In this document: positions 19,186-29,392 of the stretch, in pieces
Layout of the letters: each line of letters starts with the position of its first letter
Numbering within the stretch: the first letter of the stretch is position 1
From: Rubrivivax sp.
Lineage (GTDB): Bacteria; Pseudomonadota; Gammaproteobacteria; Burkholderiales; Burkholderiaceae_C
Length of the DNA stretch: 64,000 bases
Direction: 5' to 3'
Assembly: GCA_020248945.1 (NCBI GenBank)
Contig: JADCGQ010000040.1
Location: 1-64,000, forward strand
Made by a program: the position numbers and the translations under genes
Notes under the pieces: model-generated
Database searches by the model: none
Seen by the model: the letters and a program-made list of their open reading frames with translations, nothing else
What the model was told of the DNA's origin: nothing

Positions 19186-20616
19186 ATGACCCGCGCCACC
19201 AAGATCGTCGCCACCCTCGGGCCGGCGTCGAGCGACCCCGCCGTGCTCGAGCAGCTGTTGATCGCTGGCGTCGACGTCGTGCGGCTGAACTTCAGCCACG
19301 GCAAGGCGCAGGACCACATCGACCGCGCCAACCTCGTCAGGGCGATCGCCGACAAGGTCGGCAAGACCGTGGCGCTGATGGCCGACCTGCAGGGCCCGAA
19401 GATCCGCGTCGGCAAGTTCGCCGAGGGCAAGGTGATGCTGGTGGCCGGCGAGGCCTTCGTGCTGGATGCGCAGCGCACCGAGCCCGGAGACATCAGCGCC
19501 GTGGGCCTGGACTACAAGGAGCTGCCGCGCGACGTGCGCCCCGGCGACACGCTGCTGCTGAATGATGGCCTCATCAAGCTGCGCGTCGAAAACGTGCTCG
19601 GCGAGCAGGTGCACACGCGCGTGGTGCTGGGTGGGGAGCTCAGCAACAACAAGGGCATCAACAAGGCCGGTGGCGGCCTGACCGCACCGGCGCTCACGGC
19701 CAAGGACATGGAGGACATCAAGACCGCGATGGCCTTCCAGTGCGAGTACCTGGCGGTGAGCTTCCCGAAAAACGCCACCGACATGGAGATGGCGCGCCAG
19801 CTGGCCTACGTGGCCGGCGAAGCGACGCGGCACAAGCCGGCGATGATCGCCAAGATCGAGCGCAGCGAGGCCATCCCGCAACTCGAGGCCATCCTGCGCG
19901 CCAGCGACGGCATCATGGTGGCGCGCGGCGACCTCGCCGTGGAGGTGGGCAACGCGGCCGTGCCGGCGCTACAAAAGCGCATGATCCGCATGGCCCGCGA
20001 GATGGACAAGGTGGCCATCACCGCCACACAGATGATGGAGAGCATGATCCTGGCACCGGTGCCCACGCGCGCGGAGGTGTCGGACGTGGCCAACGCGGTG
20101 CTCGACGGCACCGACGCGGTGATGCTGAGCGCCGAGACGGCGGCCGGCAAGTACCCGGTCGAGACCGTGGAGCAGATGCACCAGATCGCGCTCGAGGCCG
20201 AGCGCGCGGAAGACATCTCCATCGAGACCGACTTCACCAACAAGAAGTTCGGCCGCATCGACCAGAGCATCGCCATGGGCGCGCTGTTCACCGCCCACCA
20301 CCTGGGCTGCAAGGCCATCATCGCGCTGACTGAGAGCGGCAGCACGGCGCTGTGGATGAGCCGGCACAACGTGAAGGTGCCGATCTTCGGCCTGACCTCG
20401 CAGCCCGCCAGCCAGCGCCGCATGGCGCTGTACCGCAACGTGCGGCCGATGCTGATGCCCAAGATGAGCGACCGCGACGCCGCGCTGGCGCAGGCCGAGA
20501 AGCTGCTGGTGGAGCGCGGGGTGCTGAAGCCGGGGGATACCTATGCCATCACCTGCGGGGAGCCGATGGGGTACCCGGGGGGCACGAACATGCTGAAGGT
20601 TTGCCAGGTGCGCTGA
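19186..20616 (+). CDS. pyk: Pyruvate kinase
   Basis: The 476-residue enzyme converts phosphoenolpyruvate and ADP to pyruvate and ATP. Motifs in order: TKIVATLGPASSDP, VRLNFSHGKA (substrate Arg/Asn), DLQGPKIRVGKF, the catalytic Lys in MIAKIERSEAI, IMVARGDLAVEVG and ITATQMMESMI. The C-terminal regulatory domain carries ALTESGSTALWMSR. The TGA stop runs directly into a strong hairpin (20625-20650). Confidence 0.97.
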   Translation: MTRATKIVATLGPASSDPAVLEQLLIAGVDVVRLNFSHGKAQDHIDRANLVRAIADKVGKTVALMADLQGPKIRVGKFAEGKVMLVAGEAFVLDAQRTEPGDISAVGLDYKELPRDVRPGDTLLLNDGLIKLRVENVLGEQVHTRVVLGGELSNNKGINKAGGGLTAPALTAKDMEDIKTAMAFQCEYLAVSFPKNATDMEMARQLAYVAGEATRHKPAMIAKIERSEAIPQLEAILRASDGIMVARGDLAVEVGNAAVPALQKRMIRMAREMDKVAITATQMMESMILAPVPTRAEVSDVANAVLDGTDAVMLSAETAAGKYPVETVEQMHQIALEAERAEDISIETDFTNKKFGRIDQSIAMGALFTAHHLGCKAIIALTESGSTALWMSRHNVKVPIFGLTSQPASQRRMALYRNVRPMLMPKMSDRDAALAQAEKLLVERGVLKPGDTYAITCGEPMGYPGGTNMLKVCQVR

Positions 20617-20624
20617 GCCGCGGC

Positions 20625-20650
20625 TCCAGGTCCGCCTGCGCGGACCTGGA
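20625..20650 (+). terminator. Perfect 11-bp hairpin after pyk (hairpin repeat, copy A)
   Basis: TCCAGGTCCGC (20625-20635) and GCGGACCTGGA (20640-20650) pair perfectly around a CTGC loop, 8 bp past the pyk stop. The same hairpin, with two compensated base-pair changes and the same flanks (CCGCGGC before, CGGC after), occurs at 30094-30119. There is no poly-T tract. It probably stabilises or ends the pyk transcript. Confidence 0.65.
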
Positions 20651-20707
20651 CGGCGAAGCGGCCCGGAGCTCTGCGACGGGCGCTGAAGGCGGGTTTCTCG
20701 TTCGGGC

Positions 20708-21748
20708 TCACCCGGCCGCCCGCACCGCCTCGACCATCGCCGCCACCCGAGCACTCATCCCCACCGGCTGCAACTGCAGCCTGGGATGCAGCCTCGGCTG
20801 GACGCGGAACATCTCGTCGGCAAAGCCATGCCCGAGCTGCTCCACCCCAGTGAAGTCGATCTCCGCAATGGCAAAGCGCTCCAGCCGTGCGAGCGCCCGC
20901 CGCGCCTCGGCGCGCGAGGCCAGCTGTCGGGTGATGCCGCCCTGTTGCCCAGGCTGCCCCAGCAGCGCCAGCGGCACGCGCGTGCGCTCGAAGCCGTAGC
21001 CCTGGCCGCTGGCGCTGTGCGCCTGCAGCACCTGCTCCAGCCTGCGCGGGGTGTCCAGGGATATCGCCAGGTAGATGCTCGTGCCGGTGGGCGTGGCCGC
21101 GCGCTGCGGGTGCCAGCGCCCGCCGTCCCATCCGCGGCGCTGGAACGCTGCCGCGTTGGCGTGCAGGTCGAACACATCCGCCAGCTGCGCCGTGAAGAAG
21201 AGGCCGTGGCCGCAGTGGCGATCGGGATCGCTGGTGAGCTTGCCCTTGGCCAGCTCGAGCATCGCCAGCGCCGGCTCGGCCACGTCGAAGTGCTCGGCCA
21301 CGCGGCGGAACAGGCCCACGCCGTCGTCGCTGACGAGCAGCTGCAGCTGCAGCGGCGTCTGCCGCATAGAGACAGTGACGCTGCTGCCGCCGCTGTGATC
21401 GATGGCGTTGTTCACGAGCTCGGTGAAGGCGTGCTGCGCCATCGCCTGCAGTGCCGGCGGCAGCGCGAAGCAGGGCGCGAAGTCTTGGCGCCAGGGCGCG
21501 TCTTCCTGCAGCCCGGCGAGGGCGTAGCGCTTCACCACCTGGCGCAGCGGCCCCGGGGTGTAGCGGGGCTTGCGCGGCGTGCCGCTGGCCTGCAGCCACT
21601 GCAGCGCCACCAGGCGCCTGAGCAGCAGCCCGGCCTGGCGGCGGCTGATCTGCAGGCGCTGCATCAGGTGGGCGGGCAGCGTGTCGCCATGCTGCACGGC
21701 CGCGGCGGTGATCCAGCGCGTGACGGAGATCGGATCGATGCGGGCCAT
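20708..21748 (-). CDS. HTH - GHKL ATPase - STAS-like (DUF4325) fusion, putative regulator
   Basis: The 346-residue soluble protein has three parts. Residues 1-75 look like a winged helix (ISRRQAGLLLRRLVALQWL). Residues 90-230 form a GHKL-type ATPase like anti-sigma-factor kinases: N box in FTELVNNAIDHSG (108-120), VSDDGVGLF (139-147), CGHGLFF (179-185) and TGTSIYLAI. Residues about 255-340 match the STAS-like DUF4325 domain (IAEIDFTGVEQLGHGFADEM). No His-kinase phosphoacceptor domain, receiver or membrane segment is seen. The arrangement suggests a switch joining anti-sigma-like and anti-anti-sigma-like modules to DNA binding, but function is unproven. It lies between pyk and fba, divergent from fba. 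Confidence 0.75.
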   Translation of the reverse strand: MARIDPISVTRWITAAAVQHGDTLPAHLMQRLQISRRQAGLLLRRLVALQWLQASGTPRKPRYTPGPLRQVVKRYALAGLQEDAPWRQDFAPCFALPPALQAMAQHAFTELVNNAIDHSGGSSVTVSMRQTPLQLQLLVSDDGVGLFRRVAEHFDVAEPALAMLELAKGKLTSDPDRHCGHGLFFTAQLADVFDLHANAAAFQRRGWDGGRWHPQRAATPTGTSIYLAISLDTPRRLEQVLQAHSASGQGYGFERTRVPLALLGQPGQQGGITRQLASRAEARRALARLERFAIAEIDFTGVEQLGHGFADEMFRVQPRLHPRLQLQPVGMSARVAAMVEAVRAAG

Positions 21749-21861
21749 GGGGTGAGCAGCTGTTTAGGGTGGTCGGGCCCGAAGTGTCGATCGACCGGCG
21801 CCGAGGCTTGAGCGCGAACAGCGGCACGGAAGCCCGCCAATTCCCTGTCAGGGGTGGCACC

Positions 21862-21867
21862 TAGAAT
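21862..21867 (+). promoter_or_regulatory. Candidate -10 box (TAGAAT) for fba
   Basis: TAGAAT lies 85 bp before the fba ATG in the 204-bp divergent region between the GHKL-protein gene and fba. The context matches the pgk -10 candidate. No strong -35 is evident. Confidence 0.35.
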
Positions 21868-21952
21868 TCCGGCCCAGTTACCGCGTGGTTACGGCCGGGC
21901 TGGCTGCATGCCGCGCGCTCGTTCGAATTCGCAAACCCATCGGAGTCCCGCC

Positions 21953-23017
21953 ATGCCCCTCGTTTCCATGCGCCAGCTGCTCGACCACGCCGCCGAACAC
22001 GGCTACGGCATCCCGGCCTACAACGTGAACAACCTCGAGCAGGTGCAGGCCGTGATGCAGGCCGCCAACGAGGTGGGCGCCCCGGTCATCCTGCAGGCCA
22101 GCGCCGGTGCCCGCAAGTACGCCGGCGAGCCCTTCATCAAGCACCTGATCCAGGCCGCCACCGAGGCCTATCCGCACATCCCGCTGGTCATGCACCAGGA
22201 CCACGGCACGAGCCCGAAGATCTGCCAGGGCGCCATCGACCTGGGCTTCGGCTCGGTGATGATGGACGGCTCGCTGATGGACGACGGCAAGACGCCGGCC
22301 AGCTTCGACTACAACGTGCAGGTCACGCGCAAGGTCGTCGACATGGCGCATGCGGTGGGTGTCACGGTCGAGGGCGAGCTCGGCTGCCTGGGCAACCTGG
22401 AAACCGGTGACGCCGGCGAGGAAGACGGCGTCGGCGCCGTCGGCAAGCTCGACCACAGCCAGATGCTGACCGACCCCGAGGAGGCCGCCGTCTTCGTGCG
22501 CGAAACGCAGCTCGACGCGCTGGCCATCGCCATCGGCACCAGCCATGGCGCCTACAAGTTCAGCCGCAAGCCCACGGGCGACATCCTGGCCATCGGGCGC
22601 GTGAAAGAGATCCACAAGCGCATCCCGAACACGCACCTGGTGATGCACGGCTCCTCCAGCGTGCCGCCGGAGCTGCTGGCCATCATCAACCAGTACGGCG
22701 GCAAGATGAAAGAGACCTTCGGCGTGCCGGTGGAAGAGATCCAGGAAGCCATCAAGCACGGCGTGCGCAAGATCAACATCGACACCGACATCCGCCTGGC
22801 GATGACGGGCGCGGTGCGCAAGTTCCTGGCCGAGAACCCCGACAAGTTCGACGCGCGCGAATGGCTCAAGCCCGCGCGCGAGGCGGCCTACAAGGTGTGC
22901 AAGCAGCGCTACCAGGAGTTCGGCTGCGAGGGCCAGGGGGCCAGGATCCAGCCGCGCACGCTGGTGCAGGTGGCGGCCGACTACGCCGCCGGCCGGCTGG
23001 CGCAGGTGGTGCAGTGA
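21953..23017 (+). CDS. fba: Class II fructose-bisphosphate aldolase
   Basis: The 354-residue zinc enzyme splits fructose-1,6-bisphosphate into dihydroxyacetone phosphate and glyceraldehyde-3-phosphate. Motifs: [13 protein letters not shown], the zinc-binding and catalytic [34 protein letters not shown] (zinc His), MHGSSSVP (zinc His) and [24 protein letters not shown] is the conserved start of the long-chain type found in Burkholderiales; the upstream in-frame ATG is not supported. Its stop overlaps the start of a cupin gene. Confidence 0.96.
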   Translation: MPLVSMRQLLDHAAEHGYGIPAYNVNNLEQVQAVMQAANEVGAPVILQASAGARKYAGEPFIKHLIQAATEAYPHIPLVMHQDHGTSPKICQGAIDLGFGSVMMDGSLMDDGKTPASFDYNVQVTRKVVDMAHAVGVTVEGELGCLGNLETGDAGEEDGVGAVGKLDHSQMLTDPEEAAVFVRETQLDALAIAIGTSHGAYKFSRKPTGDILAIGRVKEIHKRIPNTHLVMHGSSSVPPELLAIINQYGGKMKETFGVPVEEIQEAIKHGVRKINIDTDIRLAMTGAVRKFLAENPDKFDAREWLKPAREAAYKVCKQRYQEFGCEGQGARIQPRTLVQVAADYAAGRLAQVVQ

Positions 23018-23313
23018 GCGCGCCGGCCGTTGTGGCGGGCGACGCTGACTTCGTCGCCTTCGAGGCGCAGGCCCGCGCCGACGGCTTCGACGAAGTGCTG
23101 GTGCGCGAGTGGGCGCCGGGCCAGGTGCTCGACACCCACACGCACCCGTTTGCGTTGCGGGTGCACGTGAAACGCGGCGAGGTGGCCTTCACCCGCGACG
23201 GCGCCACGCGCACGCTGCGCGCGGGCGATCGTTTCGAGCTGCCGTTCGAGGCGCCGCACGCCGAGGCCTACGGGCCCGAGGGCGCCACCTTCTGGGTGGC
23301 TCGCAAGCGCTGA
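23014..23313 (+). CDS. Small cupin-domain protein
   Basis: The 99-residue protein is a single cupin barrel: [21 protein letters not shown] contains the two metal-type histidines of cupin motif 1, and [20 protein letters not shown] corresponds to motif 2. The ligand is unknown; such small cupins are often metal-binding sensors or isomerases. The start GTG at 23014 overlaps the fba TGA (GTGA), so translation is probably coupled to the aldolase. That hints at, but does not prove, a link to sugar-phosphate metabolism. Confidence 0.8.
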   Translation: MSAPAVVAGDADFVAFEAQARADGFDEVLVREWAPGQVLDTHTHPFALRVHVKRGEVAFTRDGATRTLRAGDRFELPFEAPHAEAYGPEGATFWVARKR

Positions 23314-23346
23314 CGCAGTGCCCGCTGCCTGAGCCAAGCCACCGCC

Positions 23347-23423
23347 GCGGAACCGGCTCCGCCGGGCCGCTGGCGGAGCGGCCCCCTCGGGGGGTAGCGA
23401 GCGAATGCGAGCTTGGGGGCTCG
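23347..23423 (-). repeat. Dispersed gene-end repeat, copy 2
   Basis: Full-length copy of the four-member repeat. It ends one base before the stop codon of the minus-strand PfkB gene. It contains the CCGGC...GCCGG hairpin with loop TCC (plus strand), the central GGCGGA segment and the C5/G6 palindrome. It lies in the 110-bp gap between the convergent cupin and kinase genes. Confidence 0.85.
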
Positions 23424-24344
23424 TTACACCGATCCGAGGATCGCCGGGTCGATGCTGTGGTTCTGCGGCCCGCGTTCGGCGATCTTCAGTGAACCCAGGC
23501 GGTTGCCCAGCGCCGCGCAGGGCTCGAGCTTCCAGCCGCGTTCCAGGCCGTACAGCAGTGCGGCGCGGAAGGCGTCGCCGCAGCCGGTGGGGTCGAGCAC
23601 GCGCTCGGCCTTCACGCCCGGCACCACCGTGCGCTCGCCGCGGATCCACAGCTCGCAGCCGTGCTCGGCCAGCGTCACCACGACGCCTTCGATGTTCGGC
23701 AACTGCGAGATGGCCTGCGGCGACCAGCCGGTGCGCTCTTCGAGCATGCGCGCCTCGTAGTCGTTGACGGCCACCCAGCGTGCCAGGCCGATGATCTCGC
23801 GGTGCTCTTCGCCGTTGAACTGCGGCAGCTGCTGGCCCGGATCGAAGATGAACGGGATGCCGGCCTCGGCCATCTGGTGCGCGTGCTGCCACATCGCGTC
23901 GCGGCCGTCGGGGGCGATGATGCCGATGGCGAGATCGCTGCGTTCGCTGCGGCCCGGCACCTTCATCTGGTGCGCGTGGCTCATGGCGCCCGGGTGGAAG
24001 GCGGTGATCTGGTTGTTGTCGCGGTCGGTCGTGATGTGGCACTGCGCGGTGTGCAGCACGGTGTCGCGGTGGATCAGGCGCGTGTCGGCGCCCCAGCCGG
24101 CGACGCGGCCCACGTACTCGGAGCCGTCCACGCCCACCGCCGCCAGGATGACCGGCTGGCCGCCGATGGCCTGCAGGTTGTAGGCGATGTTGCCGGCGCA
24201 GCCGCCCCACTCGCGGCGCAGCGTGGGCACGAGGAAGCTCACGTTCAGGATGTGCACCTGCTCGGGCAGGATCTGCTCGGCGAAGCGCCCCGGGAACGTG
24301 GTGATGGTGTCGAAGGCGAGTGAACCGCAGATGAGCGCGGGCAT
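23424..24344 (-). CDS. PfkB-family carbohydrate/nucleoside kinase
   Basis: The 306-residue ribokinase-fold protein shows the first PfkB signature (GGCAGNIAYNLQAIGGQPV) and the second with the catalytic Asp (DPTGCGDAFRAALLYGL, anion hole GCGD). The start ICGSLAFDTITTFPGRFAEQ resembles bacterial adenosine kinase-like PfkB proteins, so a nucleoside is a reasonable substrate guess. The exact substrate cannot be read from sequence. It is 56 bp downstream of the DUF3426 gene at the end of a minus-strand run. Confidence 0.85.
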   Translation of the reverse strand: MPALICGSLAFDTITTFPGRFAEQILPEQVHILNVSFLVPTLRREWGGCAGNIAYNLQAIGGQPVILAAVGVDGSEYVGRVAGWGADTRLIHRDTVLHTAQCHITTDRDNNQITAFHPGAMSHAHQMKVPGRSERSDLAIGIIAPDGRDAMWQHAHQMAEAGIPFIFDPGQQLPQFNGEEHREIIGLARWVAVNDYEARMLEERTGWSPQAISQLPNIEGVVVTLAEHGCELWIRGERTVVPGVKAERVLDPTGCGDAFRAALLYGLERGWKLEPCAALGNRLGSLKIAERGPQNHSIDPAILGSV

Positions 24345-24400
24345 GGGAGCTCCGGGTGGGGCGCCGCGTCAGCGGCGCCTGGGGACTTGAGGGACAGGCT

Positions 24401-25396
24401 TCAGGGATAGAACAGCTCGACGGTGTAGCCGGCGATGACCCGCGGCGCGCCGTCGACGGCCGCCGCCTGCAGCGTGGTCTGCAGCGCCAGATCGCGGCCG
24501 GGCGGGATTGTCGCCGCGGTTTCGCCGAGTTCGGGCAGGCGCAGCACGCGGCGTGCGATCAATTCGCCACGCGCGTCGGTCAAGGTGAGGTCGAGCGCCG
24601 GTGCGGCCACCGGGTGCGGCGCGCGGTTGCGCAGCGACACCTGGAGCTTGTAGAGGTTGCTGCGCTCCACGCGCACGAGGCCCGAGCTCTCGACCGACAG
24701 CGCATCGATCTGGCGCGCCGGGCCGAGTTCACAGCCGAGCCACTCGCAACCCTGGGCCAGCAGCGGTGCCAGCACTGGCGCCTTGGCGGCGAGGCGGTCG
24801 CGCCAGGTGTAGGCCAGCTGGCCCGCCAGGCCGGCCGAGGCCAGCAAGGCGACACCGGCGAGCGCGGCGCGCACGCCGGGCCGGCGCCAGCGCGCGGCGC
24901 GGTCGGCCTGGCGCACGAATGACGGCTTTTGCGCGGGGTCGGCGCGCAGCGCGCCCGGGTCGCTGTCGTCGCCCGCGTCGGCGCCGAACACCGACGGCGG
25001 CGCTGGCGACAGCAGCTCCGAGGTGTGCGGCGGCCGCGTCTCCGGCGCCGAGGTGGACGCGAAGTCGCGGGCCAGCTGATCGGCGGCATTGGGCAAGGCC
25101 GGCAAGGCCGGCGTCGGCGCGGACGGGGGGCTCGGCGGCAGCGCCGGCGCACCCGGGCGGGCCGCTGGCTGCGCCACATCGAGCGGCATGCCGTTGCTGC
25201 CCTCGAAGCCCGAGGCCGGGCCGAAACCGCCCTCGCGCCGCGGCAGGCCGGTCTCGAGGTCGACCAGGCTTTCGAGCGCGTTGAACACCTGCGAGCAGCG
25301 GCCGCAGCGCACCCAGCCTTCGGACACGCGCAACTGGTCCGGCACGACGCGGAACACCGTGCCGCAGGCGCTGCAGCGGGTGGCCAGGCTGCTCAT
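24401..25396 (-). CDS. Zinc-ribbon and DUF3426 membrane protein
   Basis: The 331-residue protein opens with an MJ0042-type zinc ribbon (CSAC at residues 8-11 and CGRC at 31-34). A Pro/Ala-rich linker follows, then one membrane helix (about residues 190-212, RAALAGVALLASAGLAGQLAY) and a C-terminal DUF3426 domain (VSLRNRAPHPVAAPALDLTL and ETAATIPPGRDLALQTTL). The role is unknown. It overlaps prmA by ATGA, the common arrangement in betaproteobacteria, so it is translationally coupled. Confidence 0.88.
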   Translation of the reverse strand: MSSLATRCSACGTVFRVVPDQLRVSEGWVRCGRCSQVFNALESLVDLETGLPRREGGFGPASGFEGSNGMPLDVAQPAARPGAPALPPSPPSAPTPALPALPNAADQLARDFASTSAPETRPPHTSELLSPAPPSVFGADAGDDSDPGALRADPAQKPSFVRQADRAARWRRPGVRAALAGVALLASAGLAGQLAYTWRDRLAAKAPVLAPLLAQGCEWLGCELGPARQIDALSVESSGLVRVERSNLYKLQVSLRNRAPHPVAAPALDLTLTDARGELIARRVLRLPELGETAATIPPGRDLALQTTLQAAAVDGAPRVIAGYTVELFYP

Positions 25397-26304
25397 CGGC
25401 GCCGGCCGGTCATCAGGATCCAGCCGTCCTCGCGGTCGGCCACGGTCAATTCGATGGCCGGCGTGCAGGCGGCGTAGGCGGCGGCGATGTCGGCCTCTTG
25501 CCGTTCCAGCAGGCCGGCCAGCACCAGCCAGCCGCCGGGTGCCACGTGGCCGGCCAGCAGCGGCGCCAGCAGCTTCAGCGGCGTGGCCAGGATGTTGGCC
25601 AGCACGAGGCCGTACTCGCCCTCGGCCAGCTCGGGCAGGCCGGGGTTGAGCGTCACGCCGTTGGCGCTGGCGTTGTCGCCGGTGCTGCGCACGGCGGCGG
25701 GGTCGATGTCGACGGCGTCGATGAGCTGCGCGCCCATCAGCGCCGCGCCGATGGCCAGGATGCCGGAGCCGCAGCCGTAGTCGAGCACGCGGTTCAAGTC
25801 CGCCGGCTTGGTGAGCTGGTGCTGCGTCGCCAGCCAGCGCAGGCACATGCGCGTGGTGGGGTGCGTGCCGGTGCCGAAAGCCAGGCCGGGGTCGAGCCGG
25901 ATCACCTGGCGCGCGGCGGCGGGCACCTCGTGCCAGGTGGGCACGATCCAGAACGTGGGCGTGATGGGCACGGGCTCGAACTGGCTCTGCGTCAGGCGCA
26001 CCCAGTCGGCCTCGGGCGCGGCCTGCAGCGACTGCACCGCGAGGCCCGTGGTCCACTCTTGCGCCAGCAGCAGCGCGGCCGCGGCATCGGCCTGCGCCTC
26101 GGTGTCGAACAGCACCTTCAGCGTGCTGCGCTCCCAGCCGGCGGCGGGCGCCGGCATGCCGGGCTCGCCGAACAGCGCCTGCTCGGCGTCGGTGTCGGCA
26201 TCGGCGTCCTCGACGCTGACCGACAGCGCCTCGAGCTCGTCCATCAGCGCGTCGGACACCGGCTCCACCAGGGCGGCCGGGGCGCGAAGAATCAGCTCGA
26301 CCAT
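25393..26304 (-). CDS. prmA: Ribosomal protein L11 methyltransferase
   Basis: The 303-residue enzyme trimethylates ribosomal protein L11 using S-adenosylmethionine. The N-terminal substrate-recognition domain is followed by the methyltransferase core: DPGLAFGTGTHPTTRMCLRW, VLDYGCGSGILAIGAALMGA, VDIDPAAVRSTGDNA and LVLANILATPLKLLAPLLA (NxxA type). Length and motif order are standard. It is separated from accC upstream by a repeat copy and coupled to the DUF3426 gene downstream. Confidence 0.95.
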   Translation of the reverse strand: MVELILRAPAALVEPVSDALMDELEALSVSVEDADADTDAEQALFGEPGMPAPAAGWERSTLKVLFDTEAQADAAAALLLAQEWTTGLAVQSLQAAPEADWVRLTQSQFEPVPITPTFWIVPTWHEVPAAARQVIRLDPGLAFGTGTHPTTRMCLRWLATQHQLTKPADLNRVLDYGCGSGILAIGAALMGAQLIDAVDIDPAAVRSTGDNASANGVTLNPGLPELAEGEYGLVLANILATPLKLLAPLLAGHVAPGGWLVLAGLLERQEADIAAAYAACTPAIELTVADREDGWILMTGRRR

Positions 26305-26337
26305 GTCCGACCCGCGTGAATGGCCCAGATTCCCGCC

Positions 26338-26413
26338 GCGGAACCGGCTATGCCGGGCCGCTGGCGGACGGCCCCCCCGGGGGGTAGCGAGCGCAAGCGA
26401 GCTTGGGGGCTCA
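26338..26413 (-). repeat. Dispersed gene-end repeat, copy 3
   Basis: Full-length copy in the 112-bp gap between accC and prmA, ending three bases before the accC stop codon. Hairpin CCGGC...GCCGG has loop TAT (plus strand), and the palindrome is a C7/G7 run. It could separate expression of accBC from the prmA pair. Confidence 0.85.
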
Positions 26414-26416
26414 CGT

Positions 26417-27766
<1,350 letters not shown>

Positions 27767-27777
27767 GAGGCCCTGCC

Positions 27778-28230
27778 TTATTCGAGGACGAACAGCGGCT
27801 GGCCGAACTCCACCGCCTGGCCGTTTTCGCACAGCAGCTTGGCGATGCGGCCTTCGAGATCGGACTCGATCTCGTTCATGATCTTCATCGCTTCGATGAT
27901 GCACACGGCCTGGCCGGGCTTGACGGCGTCGCCGACGTCGGCAAACGGCTTGGCGCCCGGGCTGGCGGCGCGGTAGAAGGTGCCGACCATCGGCGACTTG
28001 ATCACGCGCGCGGCCGGGGCGGCCGGAGCGGGCTCGGCCACCGGGGCTGCGGCGGGCGCGGCGGCCGGCAGCACCACGGCCGGGGCGGCCATGGGTGCCG
28101 GTGCCACGGCCACGGCGGCCACGCCGGCCTTGACGATGCGCACCTTGCCTTCGGCTTCGGTGATCTCCAGTTCGGAGATGTTCGACTCCGAGACCAGGTC
28201 GATCAGGGTCTTGAGTTTTCTCAGGTCCAT
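27778..28230 (-). CDS. accB: Biotin carboxyl carrier protein of acetyl-CoA carboxylase
   Basis: The 150-residue protein starts [20 protein letters not shown], has an Ala/Pro linker (about residues 38-75) and a C-terminal biotinyl domain starting [11 protein letters not shown]. The biotinylation motif EAMKIMNE places the biotin on Lys116. It is co-transcribed with accC (11-bp gap), the normal accBC operon of fatty-acid synthesis. Confidence 0.97.
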   Translation of the reverse strand: MDLRKLKTLIDLVSESNISELEITEAEGKVRIVKAGVAAVAVAPAPMAAPAVVLPAAAPAAAPVAEPAPAAPAARVIKSPMVGTFYRAASPGAKPFADVGDAVKPGQAVCIIEAMKIMNEIESDLEGRIAKLLCENGQAVEFGQPLFVLE

Positions 28231-28294
28231 GGGGTCCTCGCGGGTTGGCCGCCGGTCATGGCCGGCGCCTATTGGGGGGTCGGGGGTGCCGCGC

Positions 28295-28744
28295 TCAGGC
28301 CGATGCTGGCGGCGGCCGCTGTCCGAGCGCGTACTGCAGCGCGAGCCGGTAGCCTGCCGCCCCGAGCCCGACGATCACGCCGGTGGCGATGTCGCTCAGG
28401 TAGCTGTGGTGGCGGAAGGGTTCGCGCCGGTGCACGTTGCTCAGGTGCACCTCGATGAAGGGCAGCGCCACGGCGGCCAGCGCGTCGCGCAGCGCCACGC
28501 TGGTGTGGGTGAGGCCGCCCGGATTGATGATGATGAACTGCGTGCCGTCGTTGCGCGCGGCGTGGATGCGGTCGATCAGCACGCCTTCGTGGTTGCTCTG
28601 CAGGCTGCTCAGTCGCGCGCCTGCATCGGCTGCCATCTGGGCCAGATCGGCGTCGATCTGCGGCAATGTCGTCGAGCCATAGACCCCGGGCTCGCGCGTG
28701 CCAAGCAGGTTGAGGTTGGGGCCGTGGAGGACGAGTAGTTGCAT
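28295..28744 (-). CDS. aroQ: 3-dehydroquinate dehydratase, type II
   Basis: The 149-residue shikimate-pathway enzyme turns 3-dehydroquinate into 3-dehydroshikimate. It has the type II start ([21 protein letters not shown], with the catalytic Tyr in GVYG), [32 protein letters not shown], and [19 protein letters not shown] with the catalytic His. It lies just upstream of accBC, a frequent neighbour pair in proteobacteria. Confidence 0.96.
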   Translation of the reverse strand: MQLLVLHGPNLNLLGTREPGVYGSTTLPQIDADLAQMAADAGARLSSLQSNHEGVLIDRIHAARNDGTQFIIINPGGLTHTSVALRDALAAVALPFIEVHLSNVHRREPFRHHSYLSDIATGVIVGLGAAGYRLALQYALGQRPPPASA

Positions 28745-28834
28745 CGGTCATCGGCGCAGAGCCGCTGAAGGGCGCGACTGTACGCGGATTTGCTGCAGTT
28801 GCCAGCCGTTCGCTGCAAGTGGATTCGGCGGCGG

Positions 28835-29392
28835 TCAGACCAGGCCGTTGGCGGCCATCTCGCGCGCCCAGGCCGCCATCTCGGCTGCGTTCGTTTCGCC
28901 GGCCTTCAGTTTGGCGATGCGGCCGCGGCGGTCGAAAGCCACCGTGAAGGGCAGGCCCGACTGCGTGTTGCCCAGCCGGCGCGCCAGCTCCGAGCCCTCG
29001 AAGCCGGCCATGGCGATGGCATAGCTGACGGGCGTGCGGCGCAGAAACTCGCGCACCGCGCGCGCGTTGTCCACCGCCAGGCCCAGCACGCGCCAGCCTT
29101 GGGCGGCGTGATCGCGGGCGAAACGGTCGAGCTCGGGCATCTCCTTCACGCACGGCGGGCACCAGGTGCCCCAGAAGTTGAGCAGCAGCGGCTCGCCGCG
29201 GAAGCGGGCCATCGCCAGCGTGCGCGGCGCGGTTTCGTCGGGGGTCGGGAAGGCCAGGTTCCAGAAGCCGGCGGTGTCGCGGTCGACGGCGGCCTGCTCG
29301 TCGAGACGCCGCTTCTCGGCCGCCCGCTGCGCCGCCACGCCGGCGGCCAGCACCACCACCGCCCCGCCGGCGAGCACGAGACGCCGCTTCAT
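28835..29392 (-). CDS. TlpA-like thiol:disulfide oxidoreductase
   Basis: The 185-residue protein has an N-terminal membrane anchor or signal (LVLAGGAVVVLAAGVAAQ) and a thioredoxin fold with active site WCPPC (Cys78, Cys81) in LNFWGTWCPPCVKEMPELDR. A cis-Pro region follows (SGLPFTVAFDRRGRI). It probably acts in the periplasm as a reductant in cytochrome c maturation or similar thiol chemistry. Its start overlaps the stop of the upstream unknown gene (ATGA), so translation is coupled. Confidence 0.92.
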   Translation of the reverse strand: MKRRLVLAGGAVVVLAAGVAAQRAAEKRRLDEQAAVDRDTAGFWNLAFPTPDETAPRTLAMARFRGEPLLLNFWGTWCPPCVKEMPELDRFARDHAAQGWRVLGLAVDNARAVREFLRRTPVSYAIAMAGFEGSELARRLGNTQSGLPFTVAFDRRGRIAKLKAGETNAAEMAAWAREMAANGLV

